Part shown: positions 16,707 to 25,106 of the stretch, piece after piece | How positions within the stretch are numbered: position 1 is the first letter of the stretch | Layout: each line of letters starts with the position of its first letter | Origin: Microbacterium sp. B35-30 | GTDB lineage: Bacteria > Actinomycetota > Actinomycetes > Actinomycetales > Microbacteriaceae | Assembly (NCBI RefSeq): GCF_010634855.1 | Contig: NZ_MWLQ01000002.1 | Span: 1 to 64,000 of the forward strand | Direction: 5' to 3' | DNA length: 64,000 nucleotides | Translations under genes and position numbers: made by a program | Notes under the pieces: generated by a model | Databases searched by the model: none | Seen by the model: only the letters and a program-made list of their open reading frames with translations | Told to the model about the DNA's origin: nothing

Positions 16707-17348
16707 TCAGTCGCCGTGCTCGGCGCCGGCATCGCCCGCGCGCGCGTCGGTGGTGGCGCGTGGACCCTGGTGCGGGATCGGCTGCGGCGGCTCGCCGCGG
16801 GACCGATGCGGTGGCTCCGGTGGGTCATCCGCTCGCACGCGTCCCTCGAAGGGGATCAGGCGGTCGGCGCGGCCGGGGCGCTTTGGGAAGCGCCTGCCCG
16901 TCACGGCGCTCGCGGTGATCTTGATCGCGAACAACTTCGGCGTCGGGTTCCAGGACTCCAGCCCGCGCACGCCGCTGCGGCGGAGCTCGTCATCACTCGT
17001 GACGCGCGCGGCCCTGCCGCGGACGACGACGCTCCAGCGGGCGTCCGCCGTCTCGCCGTCCACCTCGAACGCGACCAGCGGATGCTGTGCGATGTGCAGG
17101 AGCTTCGCGTCGCGGGCGGTCCGCACGAAGAGCGAGCCCTCGTGGGTGGTGAAGTTCACGGGGAAGACGTCGGGCGCCCCGTCGGCGTGGATCACCGCGA
17201 GCCGGCCCAGGTGCGCCTCCTGCAGCAGCGTCCAGCATTCCGACGTCTCGAGGCGCTCCACCTGTGCGGCCGCGCGCGGACCGGATCCTTCTCCGGCGGA
17301 TGCCGCGGCCGCTGCCGCGTCGCCTTCCGCCGGCCGGGATGCATCCAT
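16707..17348 (-). CDS. Pyridoxamine 5'-phosphate oxidase-like flavoprotein
   Basis: The 213-residue protein has a PNPOx-like split barrel at about residues 30-165 (LETSECWTLLQEAHLGRLAVI, FPVNFTTHEGSLFVRTA). This is typical of small FMN- or F420-binding proteins of actinobacteria and the Rv1155-like group, usually reductases of unknown substrate. The last 45 residues (PPEPPHRSRGEPPQ...) are low-complexity and look disordered. A GAGGAGG ribosome site precedes ATG 17348. It faces the same way as the dehydrogenase genes but is separated by 158 bases and need not belong to that pathway. Confidence 0.75.
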   Translation of the reverse strand: MDASRPAEGDAAAAAASAGEGSGPRAAAQVERLETSECWTLLQEAHLGRLAVIHADGAPDVFPVNFTTHEGSLFVRTARDAKLLHIAQHPLVAFEVDGETADARWSVVVRGRAARVTSDDELRRSGVRGLESWNPTPKLFAIKITASAVTGRRFPKRPGRADRLIPFEGRVRADDPPEPPHRSRGEPPQPIPHQGPRATTDARAGDAGAEHGD

Positions 17349-17489
17349 GGCTGCCTCCTCTTCCTCCCTCGGTCATACCCCCGACCGGCGTGATTGGGAA
17401 GGGCCTGCGGCGCGACGGACGCCCGGCGCGGCATCCGTCGCACTCCTTCCGCGCGCCGCCGAAGGGGTCGCGCGGCAGGAGACCGTCGG

Positions 17490-18848
17490 TCAGAGACGCT
17501 CCGCGAGGGTGACGGATGCCGCCGCCACGTCCCGTGCCAGCCGTCCCTCGTCCACGGTGATCAGCGTCGCGTCCTCGACGACGGTGCGGCCTCCGACATA
17601 GAGGCGCTTGAGCGGCGGCAGCGCCCCGAGGCCGAGGGCCGCCACCGGATCGAGGATGCCGGCGTGCTCGATGCGGTCGACCTGCCACACGGCGATGTCG
17701 GCGAGCTTGCCGGGCTCCAGCGAGCCGATCTCGTGCTGTCGGCCCAGCACCCGGGCGCCGCCCATCGTGGCGATGCGCAGCCCGTCGCGGACGCTCATCG
17801 ACTCCGAGCCGGTGCGGAGGCGGTTCATCAGCACGGATTCGCGGATCTCGATGCCGAGCTGCCCCGACTCGTTCGAGGCGGAGCCGTCGACTCCGAGCCC
17901 GACCGGGACGCCGGCGTCGAGCAGCGCCCGCACCGGCGCGATGCCGGCGGCCAGCCGCGCATTCGACGACGGGCAATGCGCGACGCCGGTGCCGGTCGCG
18001 GCGTAGCGCTCGATCGCGGGGGCGTCGAGGTGCACACCGTGCGCCATCCACACGTCGTCGCCTAGCCACCCGAGCTCTTCGAGGTACTGCGTCGGGGTCC
18101 GGCCGAAGTGCTCGGCGCAGTACGCGTCCTCCTCGACCGTCTCGGAGGCGTGCGTGTGCAGCCGCACGCCGAGCGACCGCGCCAGCACCGCCGCCTCCCG
18201 CAGCAGGTCGGCCGTCACCGAGAACGGCGAACAGGGGGCGATCGCGATGCGCACCATCGCGTCGAACGAGGGGTCGTGGTAGTGCTCGACCGCTTCCTGC
18301 GACGCCTGCAGGGCGGCATCCGTCGTCTCGACCGCGAAGTCGGGCGGCAGCCCGCCCTGCGACTGCCCCAGGTCCATCGACCCGCGTGTCGCGTGCAGCC
18401 GCACGCCGATGGTCGACGCCGACTCGACGAGCGCGCCCACGATGTCGCCCGAACCGCGGGGGAAGACGTAGTGGTGATCGCCGACCGTGGTGCAGCCCGA
18501 TCGCGCGAGCACCGCCATCCCGCCGGCGGCGCCCACGCCTGTGAGGCCCGCGTCGATGCGGGCCCACAGCGGGTACAGCGCCGTGAGCCAGTCGAACAGG
18601 ATCGAGTCCTGCGCGTACCCGCGTGTCAGCCACTGGTACAGGTGGTGGTGGGTGTTGATGAGCCCCGGCGTCACCAGGCACCCGCGCGCGTCGACGATGT
18701 CGGCGTCCTCGCGCCAGCGCTCGTCCGCACGGCCGGGGCCGACCGTGACGATGCGGCCGTCCTCGATGACGACGTGCCCGCCGGCGTGCTCGGTGCCGAC
18801 GGCATCGACGGTGACGACGTGCGCGTTCTCGATGAGCGTGCGGGTCAT
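17490..18848 (-). CDS. 8-oxoguanine deaminase (amidohydrolase superfamily)
   Basis: This 452-residue cytosine-deaminase-like amidohydrolase has the metal ligands in TPGLINTHHHLYQ, HTHASET, AHGVHLD and LGVDGSASNE. The stretches DSILFDWLTALYPLWARI and RGSMDLGQSQGGLPPD resemble the 8-oxoguanine deaminase/hydroxyatrazine-type branch. 8-oxoguanine deaminase converts 8-oxoguanine to urate. Hydroxydechloroatrazine-type enzymes share the motifs, but neighbours (xanthine dehydrogenase, XdhC) favour purine use. The start overlaps the xdhC-like gene by four bases. Confidence 0.82.
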   Translation of the reverse strand: MTRTLIENAHVVTVDAVGTEHAGGHVVIEDGRIVTVGPGRADERWREDADIVDARGCLVTPGLINTHHHLYQWLTRGYAQDSILFDWLTALYPLWARIDAGLTGVGAAGGMAVLARSGCTTVGDHHYVFPRGSGDIVGALVESASTIGVRLHATRGSMDLGQSQGGLPPDFAVETTDAALQASQEAVEHYHDPSFDAMVRIAIAPCSPFSVTADLLREAAVLARSLGVRLHTHASETVEEDAYCAEHFGRTPTQYLEELGWLGDDVWMAHGVHLDAPAIERYAATGTGVAHCPSSNARLAAGIAPVRALLDAGVPVGLGVDGSASNESGQLGIEIRESVLMNRLRTGSESMSVRDGLRIATMGGARVLGRQHEIGSLEPGKLADIAVWQVDRIEHAGILDPVAALGLGALPPLKRLYVGGRTVVEDATLITVDEGRLARDVAAASVTLAERL

Positions 18849-20071
18849 GAGGCTCCTGCAGCGAGACGGATGCCGCAGCCCGAGGTATCGCGTGCGGCAG
18901 GGGACTGCGGCGCAAGGGCCGTCGAGCTCGTGGCATCCGAGGCGGCCTCGCGTGAGGGTGCATCGCCTGAGGGTGTCTGGCCTGAGTGCGGCGCAGCGGC
19001 AGCGGGTCTCCGGTGGAGAGGCCCGGAGCGCGCGCTCAGCGGGACGCCGGATCCGCCGTGGCGTGTCGCGACGATCTCGGCGAGCACCGAGATCGCGGTC
19101 TCGTCGGGACTGGCGCCGCCGAGGTCGAGGCCGAGCGGCGACCGTACCCGTGCGATGTCGGCCGCCGTGACTCCGGCCTCGCGCAGCAGTGCGGTGCGGT
19201 GCGCCACCGTGCCGCGGGCGCCCATCGCGCCGACGAACCCGACCGGGAGGGCCAGGGCTGCGGCGAGGGCCGGAACGTCGAGCCGCTCGTCATGCGTCAG
19301 CACGCAGACGGCCGTCCGGTCGTCCACGACGGAGGCATCGAGCCCGGCGAGGAGCTCGTGCGGGAGTCCGACGATCAGCTCGACCGCGCCAGGGAAGCGC
19401 TCGCGCGTCACCAGCGTCTCCCACACATCGCACACGGTCACCGCGAAGCCGGCGGCCGCTGCCACGCGGCACAGCGCCGCCGCGTGCTCGCCGGCGCCGA
19501 CGACGATGAGACGCGGTGCCGGGGCGTGCGACAGCACGAGGACGTCGTGGCCGTCGAGCGCGCCGGAGAGCACGACGGTCTCGCGGTGGCGGATGGCGGC
19601 GTCGAGCGCCCCGTCGCCGGCTTCCGACCGCCCCACGAACGCAGCACGGAGTGCGTCCTCGTCCAGCATGGTGCCCGCGGACCGCCCGCCGAGCGCGAGG
19701 CCCACCGTGACACCGTGGCCCGAGGCCGCGGCCTCGAGCGCGTCGATGACCGCCGGCTCGGGGCGCACGGCGTACGCCGCGACATCCACGCTCCCGCCGC
19801 AGGCGAGCCCGGCGGCATGGGCGGCGTCGTCCGAGAACCCGAGACGTGCGGTCCGCGGCGCTCCGTCGACGCGGGCGCCGTGCGCGAGCAGGATCGCGTC
19901 GCCCTCGACGCACCCGCCCGAGATCGATCCGATCACGCGCCCGTCCGCCGTCACCGCCATGGTGGCGCCGGCGCCGCGGGGCGCGCTTCTGGCCACCCGG
20001 GTGACCGTCACCGCCGCGACGACGTCGCCGTTCCGCAGCAGCGGCAGCAGTTCGCGGGCGCGTTCGAGCAT
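18845..20071 (-). CDS. xdhC: XdhC/CoxI-family molybdenum cofactor insertion factor
   Basis: The 408-residue protein has an N-terminal XdhC/CoxI domain (RSAPRGAGATMAVTADGRVIGSISGGCVEGD) and a C-terminal Rossmann-like XdhC domain (RLIVVGAGEHAAALCRVAAAAGF, then GFVGAMGAR). XdhC proteins bind and sulfurate the molybdenum cofactor and load it into xanthine dehydrogenase. A 60-residue Ala/Ser/Pro-rich tail follows the folded part and is absent from typical members. ATG 20071 lies six bases after a TAGCGT -10 box, indicating a leaderless mRNA; GTG 20077 would overlap that box. It is the first gene of an operon with 8-oxoguanine deaminase. Confidence 0.85.
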   Translation of the reverse strand: MLERARELLPLLRNGDVVAAVTVTRVARSAPRGAGATMAVTADGRVIGSISGGCVEGDAILLAHGARVDGAPRTARLGFSDDAAHAAGLACGGSVDVAAYAVRPEPAVIDALEAAASGHGVTVGLALGGRSAGTMLDEDALRAAFVGRSEAGDGALDAAIRHRETVVLSGALDGHDVLVLSHAPAPRLIVVGAGEHAAALCRVAAAAGFAVTVCDVWETLVTRERFPGAVELIVGLPHELLAGLDASVVDDRTAVCVLTHDERLDVPALAAALALPVGFVGAMGARGTVAHRTALLREAGVTAADIARVRSPLGLDLGGASPDETAISVLAEIVATRHGGSGVPLSARSGPLHRRPAAAAPHSGQTPSGDAPSREAASDATSSTALAPQSPAARDTSGCGIRLAAGAS

Positions 20072-20165
20072 GCCCACACGCTAGGCCCGATGTGTTTCGT
20101 TCGCACTACGCTCAGGAGACGCCGCCTGGCACCGCCGCGGCATCCCATCCGGAGGAGGCCGGTTC

Positions 20166-20756
20166 GTGCGCATCTGCGGCATCGTGCTGGCGGCGGGCGC
20201 GGGGACTCGACACGGGTCGCCGAAGGGTCTCGCGCGCACCGCGGACGGCGAGCCCTGGGTCGCTCGGGCCGCCCGCACGCTGCGGGATGGCGGCTGCGAT
20301 GAGGTGCTGGTCGTCGTCGGCGCGCGCGGCGCTGAGGTCGCCGCGCTCGTGCCGGCCGACGCGCGTGTGGTCGAGGCGGCAGACTGGGCGGCCGGACTCT
20401 CGGCGTCGCTGCGGGCGGCACTGCGTGCCGCGCAGGGCTCGGCATCCGCAGATCCGGTGCCGGGACCTGACCACGGCGCCTTCGACGCGGTGATCGTGCT
20501 GCCCGTCGACACCCCCGACGCGCCGGCATCAGTCGTTCATCGAGTGATCGCGATGCTTTATCGGGGAGCGCCCCTCGTTCAGGCCGTCTACGGCGGCGTT
20601 CCGGGGCATCCCGTGACGATCGCCCACTCCCACTTCGCCGCGCTGTCCGAGGCGCTGCACGGAGACCGGGGTGCGCGATCGTATCTCGTCACCCACGGCG
20701 TGGTCGAGGTCGAGTGCGGCGATCTGTGGTCGGGAGACGACATCGACTACCGGTGA
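20166..20756 (+). CDS. MobA/MocA-like nucleotidyltransferase
   Basis: This 196-residue protein shows GIVLAAGAGTRHGSPKGL, the nucleotide-binding P-loop of the MobA/MocA group, and VIVLPVDTPDAP, whose aspartate binds metal. These enzymes add CMP or GMP to molybdopterin; the cytidylyl form serves xanthine dehydrogenase-family enzymes. GTG 20166 directly precedes the motif and AGGAGG lies just upstream. It diverges from xdhC over a 94-base gap, consistent with a shared role in dehydrogenase maturation. Confidence 0.78.
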   Translation: MRICGIVLAAGAGTRHGSPKGLARTADGEPWVARAARTLRDGGCDEVLVVVGARGAEVAALVPADARVVEAADWAAGLSASLRAALRAAQGSASADPVPGPDHGAFDAVIVLPVDTPDAPASVVHRVIAMLYRGAPLVQAVYGGVPGHPVTIAHSHFAALSEALHGDRGARSYLVTHGVVEVECGDLWSGDDIDYR

Positions 20757-20796
20757 CCGCGCGCGGCGCACCGGTGCGCCGCCCCCCGGTCGCCCA

Positions 20797-20980
20797 CCGG
20801 TCGTTGAGCGAGGGAGCGCCAGCGACCGAGACGAAACGCCTCGAGCCGACGTTCAGCGCGGCGGGCGGGCGTTTCGTCTCGCTCGTTCCTCGCTCGCTCA
20901 ACGACCGGTGGGTGCCCGAGGTTCCTCGCTCGCTCAACGACCGGTGGATGCCCGCGTTCTCCTCGCTCGCTCGGCGCCCG
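20797..20980. repeat. Long inverted repeat (family A), with an extra partial copy
   Basis: A left arm (20797-20838, CCGGTCGTTGAGCGAGG...GACGAAACG) pairs with a right arm (20870-20908, CGTTTCGTCTCG...TCAACGACCGG), and a further right-arm copy follows at 20921-20944. It fills the gap between convergent genes. Relatives occur at 51282-51368 and 56717-56821. Confidence 0.8.
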
Positions 20981-20990
20981 GAGTCCGGCG

Positions 20991-21923
20991 TCAGTCGCCG
21001 AGGACGACGTTGAGCGGGGGCTCGCCGGCGACGAGGCGCTCGATCTGGGTGCGCACGAGCTTCGCGACGCGCGGGCGCATCGCGCTCGAGGCTCCGCCGA
21101 CGTGCGGCGTGATGAGCACGCCGGGAAGGCTCCAGAGCGCGTGCCCTTCCGGCAGCGGCTCCGGATCGGTGACGTCCAGCGCCGCGCGGATGCGGCCACG
21201 GCCGACGTGATCGACCAGTGCCTCGGTGTCGATCAGCGAGCCGCGTCCGACGTTGACGACCAGCGCGCCATCGGGCAGCGCCGACAGGAACGCGTCGTCG
21301 ACCAGGTTCTTCGTCGCGTCGCCGCCGGGAAGCGTCAGCACCACGATCTCGGCGTCGGGGAGCAGCACGGGCAGCTCGTCGATGCCATGGACGGCCACGC
21401 CGTCCTCGTCGCGTGCCCGCGAGGCGACCGGGGTCAGCTCCACCTCGAAGGGGGCGAGCCGAGCGGCCACCGCCTTGCCGACGCCCCCGTAGCCGAGCAG
21501 CAGAACGCGGCGGTCGGCGAGGCTCTGTGCGAAGACCGGCGCCCAGCGGCCGCCGGCGGTGTCGACGGCGAATGCGTCGATGTGCCGCTGCGCGGCGATC
21601 GCGAGCCCCACGGCGAGCTCGGCGGTCGAGGTCTCGTGCACCGAGGCGGCGTTGGCGAACGTGAGCCCTGCCGGCAGGATGTCGGCGACGCCGTCGTAGC
21701 CGATGGACTGGCTCTGCACGAGCCCGACCTCGACGTCCTCGAGGCGCTCGAGCACGCGCGCCATCGACATGTACGGCGGCACCACCATGTCGAACCGCGG
21801 GCGGGGCGCCGCGGCATCCATCGGCCACACCACCAGTTCGACGCCCGCGGGGAGCTCCCCGAGATCGGCGGCGAGTTCTTCGGTGGGGACGCTGACGACG
21901 AGATTCCGGATGCCACTGCTCAC
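20991..21923 (-). CDS. D-isomer-specific 2-hydroxyacid dehydrogenase
   Basis: The 310-residue protein has the NAD(P)-binding motif LLLGYGGVGKAVAARL (about residues 142-157), VVNVGRGSLIDTEALV, and the catalytic Arg/Glu/His set around GRGSL, DVTDPEPLP and ITPHVGG. Family members reduce glyoxylate, hydroxypyruvate or phenylpyruvate; substrate is not determined. GTG 21923 is seven bases after a TAGCGT -10 box, indicating a leaderless mRNA; GTG 21932 would overlap the promoter. Glyoxylate is a co-substrate of PucG, but the gene is not part of that operon. Confidence 0.82.
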   Translation of the reverse strand: MSSGIRNLVVSVPTEELAADLGELPAGVELVVWPMDAAAPRPRFDMVVPPYMSMARVLERLEDVEVGLVQSQSIGYDGVADILPAGLTFANAASVHETSTAELAVGLAIAAQRHIDAFAVDTAGGRWAPVFAQSLADRRVLLLGYGGVGKAVAARLAPFEVELTPVASRARDEDGVAVHGIDELPVLLPDAEIVVLTLPGGDATKNLVDDAFLSALPDGALVVNVGRGSLIDTEALVDHVGRGRIRAALDVTDPEPLPEGHALWSLPGVLITPHVGGASSAMRPRVAKLVRTQIERLVAGEPPLNVVLGD

Positions 21924-22030
21924 GCCGTCCACGCTACCGGCGCGGTGCCGTCCGGTCGTCGCCGGGCGGCGCTACGCTCTCGGCCAGCGGACACCGTCGC
22001 CCGAGCGGCGGCTCGCACGAGGAGGCGGAC

Positions 22031-22462
22031 GTGGTTCCCGAGATCAACTACTGGGCAGTGCTGATCGCGACGGCGTCGAGCATGGTCGTCGGCTCGATCT
22101 GGTACACGCCGAAGGTGTTCGGCACGCGATGGGCGAAGCTCGCGAACGTCGACATGGACCGGCCGGGCGCGAGCGCCGTGGTGCCGATCGTGGTCACGGT
22201 CATCGTGAGCTTCATCACGGCGTGGGTGCTCGCCGGCGCCTCTTCGATCGCCTGGCACTTCTACGGGGGCAGCTACCTGTGGTCGGCGCTGGCCACCGGC
22301 GTCATCCTGTGGGCAGGCTTCACGGCCGCGCGATTCATCACCCACGATGCGTTCGAGGGCCGCCCGTCGTCGCTGACGGTGCTGAACATCGCCCACGAGC
22401 TGGTGACGATCGTCATCATGGCGCTCATCATCGGCGTGTGGCCGCCCGCCGGCACCGTCTAG
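22031..22462 (+). CDS. DUF1761-family membrane protein
   Basis: This 143-residue protein has four predicted membrane helices and the family features NYWAVLIATASSMVVGSIWYTPKVFG at the start and FTAARFITHD in the third quarter. No biochemical role is known for DUF1761. GTG 22031 follows GAGGAGG by six bases. It ends 27 bases from the convergent purQ gene. Confidence 0.75.
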   Translation: MVPEINYWAVLIATASSMVVGSIWYTPKVFGTRWAKLANVDMDRPGASAVVPIVVTVIVSFITAWVLAGASSIAWHFYGGSYLWSALATGVILWAGFTAARFITHDAFEGRPSSLTVLNIAHELVTIVIMALIIGVWPPAGTV

Positions 22463-22489
22463 CCGTAGCGGTGCAGCGACCGGTGGGGG

Positions 22490-23197
22490 TCAGGCCGCGG
22501 CGCCGACCACGGCGGCGATGGCCGAGGTGAAGAACGACAGGCCGTCGACGCCCGACCGCATGGCGTCCGCGGTGTCGGGGCCGAAGCCGGGCTCGACGGC
22601 GTGCTCGGGGTGCGGCATGAGGCCGACCACGTTGCCGCGTTCGTTGGAGATGCCGGCGATGTCACGCAGCGAGCCGTTCGGGTTCACGCCCACATACCGG
22701 AAGGTGACGAGGCCCTCGCCCTCGAGGCGGTCGAGTTCGTCCTCGGAGGCGATGTAGCCGCCGTCGGCGTTCTTGAGCGGGATCACGATCTCCTGGCCGG
22801 AGGCGAAATCGCTGGTCCACGCGGTGTCGTTGTTCTCCACGCGCAGGCGCTGGTCGCGGCGGATGAACTGCTGGTGCGCGTTGCGGATCAGGCCGCCCGG
22901 GAGCAGGTGGGCCTCAACCAGCATCTGGAAGCCGTTGCAGATGCCGAGGATCGGCATGCCCTGGGCCGCGGCATCCTTCACCTCCGACATGATCGGGGCG
23001 AGCGCGGCGATCGCTCCGGCGCGCAGGTAGTCGCCGTAACTGAAGCCGCCCGGCAGCACGAGACCGTCGACGCCGTCGAGGTCGTGCGAGCCGTGCCAGA
23101 GGGCGACGGGCTCGCCGCCGGCGATCTCGATCGCGCGCTGGGCGTCGCGGTCGTCGAGCGAGCCAGGGAAGGTGATGACCCCGATGCGCGCGGTCAT
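22490..23197 (-). CDS. purQ: Phosphoribosylformylglycinamidine synthase, glutaminase subunit
   Basis: PurQ releases ammonia from glutamine for step four of purine synthesis. The 235-residue protein has the class I amidotransferase nucleophile in [21 protein letters not shown] near the start and the His-Glu pair in [10 protein letters not shown]. It works with PurS and PurL; purL is not in this window. It overlaps purS by four bases, so the order on the mRNA is purS-purQ. Confidence 0.95.
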   Translation of the reverse strand: MTARIGVITFPGSLDDRDAQRAIEIAGGEPVALWHGSHDLDGVDGLVLPGGFSYGDYLRAGAIAALAPIMSEVKDAAAQGMPILGICNGFQMLVEAHLLPGGLIRNAHQQFIRRDQRLRVENNDTAWTSDFASGQEIVIPLKNADGGYIASEDELDRLEGEGLVTFRYVGVNPNGSLRDIAGISNERGNVVGLMPHPEHAVEPGFGPDTADAMRSGVDGLSFFTSAIAAVVGAAA

Positions 23198-23442
23198 TCC
23201 ACGACCTCGATGCCGACGACGTCCTCGATCACCGCGTTCGACAGGATCTCGTCGGCGATGCGCTGGGCCTCGGCGAGCACCTCTTCGGTGACCTCGCCCT
23301 CGACGGTGAGCTCGAAGCGCTTGCCGATGCGCACCGCGCTGAAGTCCGAGACCCCCAGTCGCGCGAAGGCGCCCGAGACGGCCTTCCCCTGCGGGTCCAG
23401 AAGCTCGGCCTTGGGCATGACGTCGACGACGATGGTGGGCAT
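23194..23442 (-). CDS. purS: Phosphoribosylformylglycinamidine synthase subunit PurS
   Basis: The 82-residue protein ([20 protein letters not shown], then [13 protein letters not shown]) is the small dimeric PurS that bridges PurQ and PurL and forms part of the ammonia channel. ATG 23442 has a GGAG-type ribosome site 8 bases upstream; a TAGACT -10 box lies further up. It overlaps purQ by four bases. Confidence 0.93.
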   Translation of the reverse strand: MPTIVVDVMPKAELLDPQGKAVSGAFARLGVSDFSAVRIGKRFELTVEGEVTEEVLAEAQRIADEILSNAVIEDVVGIEVVE

Positions 23443-23551
23443 GTGAGAGCTCCGGATGTCGCGGGCAGGGGTCCCGTCCAGTCTACGGGCCCCCGCATCC
23501 CTCGTTCTCTCCCTGGCGTGAGCGGTTCGTGACGCAACCGTGATCAATCCG

Positions 23552-23621
23552 TGGGAGCGCTCCCTTGACTTCGTGGGAGCGCTCCCGTAGCGTGACCTCT
23601 CGACCGGTGGGAACGCTCCCA
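23552..23621 (+). promoter_or_regulatory. Beta-glucoside operon promoter with three LacI/CebR-type operators
   Basis: Three near-identical palindromes TGGGAGCGCTCCCA-like occur at 23552-23565, 23574-23587 and 23608-23621. A promoter TTGACT (23565-23570), 17-base spacer and TAGCGT (23588-23593) is interleaved: one operator abuts the -35, the second fills the spacer, the third lies downstream of the start. This layout indicates tight repression by the LacI protein encoded at 28629. Confidence 0.88.
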
Positions 23622-23699
23622 CGGTCGCACCACCCGGCACGGATCCGATCCGCGCCGATCCTGCAACACACACGACCCTGACAACACAAAGGAGTGACA

Positions 23700-24974
23700 G
23701 TGAACGCACGCGCCTTCCGCAGAAGCGCCGTGGCAATCGCCGCATTCTCGGCTTCCGCCATCGTCCTCGCCGGCTGTGCCGGCGGCAGCGGCAACGACGA
23801 TGCCGGCGGCGAAGACGGCGAGATCACGCTGACCCTGGCGACCTTCAACGACTTCGGCTACGACGATGAACTCCTCCAGGAGTACATGGACGAGAACCCG
23901 AACGTGAAGATCGTCCACAACAAGGCCGCCATCACCGATGACGCCCGCTCGAACTTCTTCGCGAAGCTCGGCAAGGAGGGCCTCGCCGACATCGAGGCCG
24001 TCGAAGTTGACTGGTTCGCCGAGGCCATGCAGTACTCCGACCTGCTCGCCGAGGTGCCCGACAGCGCCAAGGGCCGCTGGGTGGAGTGGAAGGAAGAGGC
24101 TGCGACCGACGCCGATGGGCGTCTCGTGGGCTTCGGCACCGACATCGGCCCGCAGGCCGTGTGCTACCGCGCCGACCTGTTCGCCGCGGCCGGTCTGCCT
24201 TCCACGCCCGACGAGGTCGCCGCTGAGATCGACGGCGACTGGAACACGTTCTTCGACCTGGCCGACACGTACAAGGCAGCGACCGGCAAGCCGATGATCG
24301 ACGCCGCGAACTCCGCGTTCCAGGGCATCATCAACCAGGTCGAGTTCCCCTACGACGAGGAAGACGGCACCGTCGTCGCGACGACCAGCCCCGAGACCAA
24401 GGCTGCGTACGAACTCGTCGTCGAGCGCGGCATCCCGAACTCGGCGTACTCGGGCCAGTGGTCCGACGACTGGAACGCCTCGATGGCCAACGGTGAGTTC
24501 GCCGCGATGCTGTGCCCGCCGTGGATGCTCGGCATCATCTCGGGCAACGCGCCCGAGGTCACCGGCTGGGAGATCGCGAACGCGTTCCCCAACGGCGGCG
24601 GCAACTGGGGCGGCTCGTACCTGACCGTCCCGGCCAACGGCAAGAACGTCGATGAGGCGCTCAAGCTCGCCGACTGGCTGACCGCTCCCGAGCAGCAGGA
24701 GAAGACCTTCGTCAACGTCGGCGCGTTCCCGAGCGCCATCGACGCCCAGGCCGCTCCGTCGATCACGGACTCGACGAACGAGTACTTCGCCGACGCACCG
24801 ACCGGCGCGATCTTCGCCGACCGCTCCGAGGCGATCACGGTCACGCCGTACAAGAGCGCGGACTACTTCAAGTACAACACCGCGCTGCAGGACGCCATCA
24901 CGCGAGTCTTCGACGGTGTCGAAGACGCGCAGACCTCGTGGGACACGTTCGTCGCCGAAGTCGAAGCCTTCTGA
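23700..24974 (+). CDS. Sugar ABC transporter substrate-binding lipoprotein (family 1)
   Basis: The 424-residue lipoprotein has a signal peptide ending in VLAGCAGG and a family 1 solute-binding fold (TLATFNDFGYDDELLQEYMDENP, then GRLVGFGTDIGPQAVCYRADLF). It is CebE-like and probably binds cellobiose or another beta-glucoside, given the beta-glucosidase downstream. GTG 23700 was chosen since AAAGGAG lies five bases before it; GTG 23694 overlaps that site. A strong stem-loop follows the gene, which fits higher expression of the binding protein than of the permeases. Confidence 0.88.
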   Translation: MNARAFRRSAVAIAAFSASAIVLAGCAGGSGNDDAGGEDGEITLTLATFNDFGYDDELLQEYMDENPNVKIVHNKAAITDDARSNFFAKLGKEGLADIEAVEVDWFAEAMQYSDLLAEVPDSAKGRWVEWKEEAATDADGRLVGFGTDIGPQAVCYRADLFAAAGLPSTPDEVAAEIDGDWNTFFDLADTYKAATGKPMIDAANSAFQGIINQVEFPYDEEDGTVVATTSPETKAAYELVVERGIPNSAYSGQWSDDWNASMANGEFAAMLCPPWMLGIISGNAPEVTGWEIANAFPNGGGNWGGSYLTVPANGKNVDEALKLADWLTAPEQQEKTFVNVGAFPSAIDAQAAPSITDSTNEYFADAPTGAIFADRSEAITVTPYKSADYFKYNTALQDAITRVFDGVEDAQTSWDTFVAEVEAF

Positions 24975-25029
24975 TCGGCCGATACTGACGGCCATGTCCG
25001 CTCGCCGGACGTGATCTGACAGCAGTACC

Positions 25030-25067
25030 GGAGTGCGTGCGGGTCCACCGCGACCCGCACGCACTCC
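25030..25067 (+). terminator. 16-base-pair stem-loop between binding-protein and permease genes
   Basis: GGAGTGCGTGCGGGTC and its exact complement flank a six-base loop. Placed inside an operon, it probably acts as a partial terminator or 3'-end stabiliser that raises the ratio of binding protein to permease mRNA. Confidence 0.7.
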
Positions 25068-25106
25068 ACCCAGCGCCCACCCCTCCATCCGGATCGGAGC
25101 CCCCCG

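Noticed and set aside
23443..23551. Purine riboswitch or PurR box upstream of purS
   Set aside because: Only an ordinary -10 box and ribosome site were seen; no aptamer-like stems with the conserved loops.
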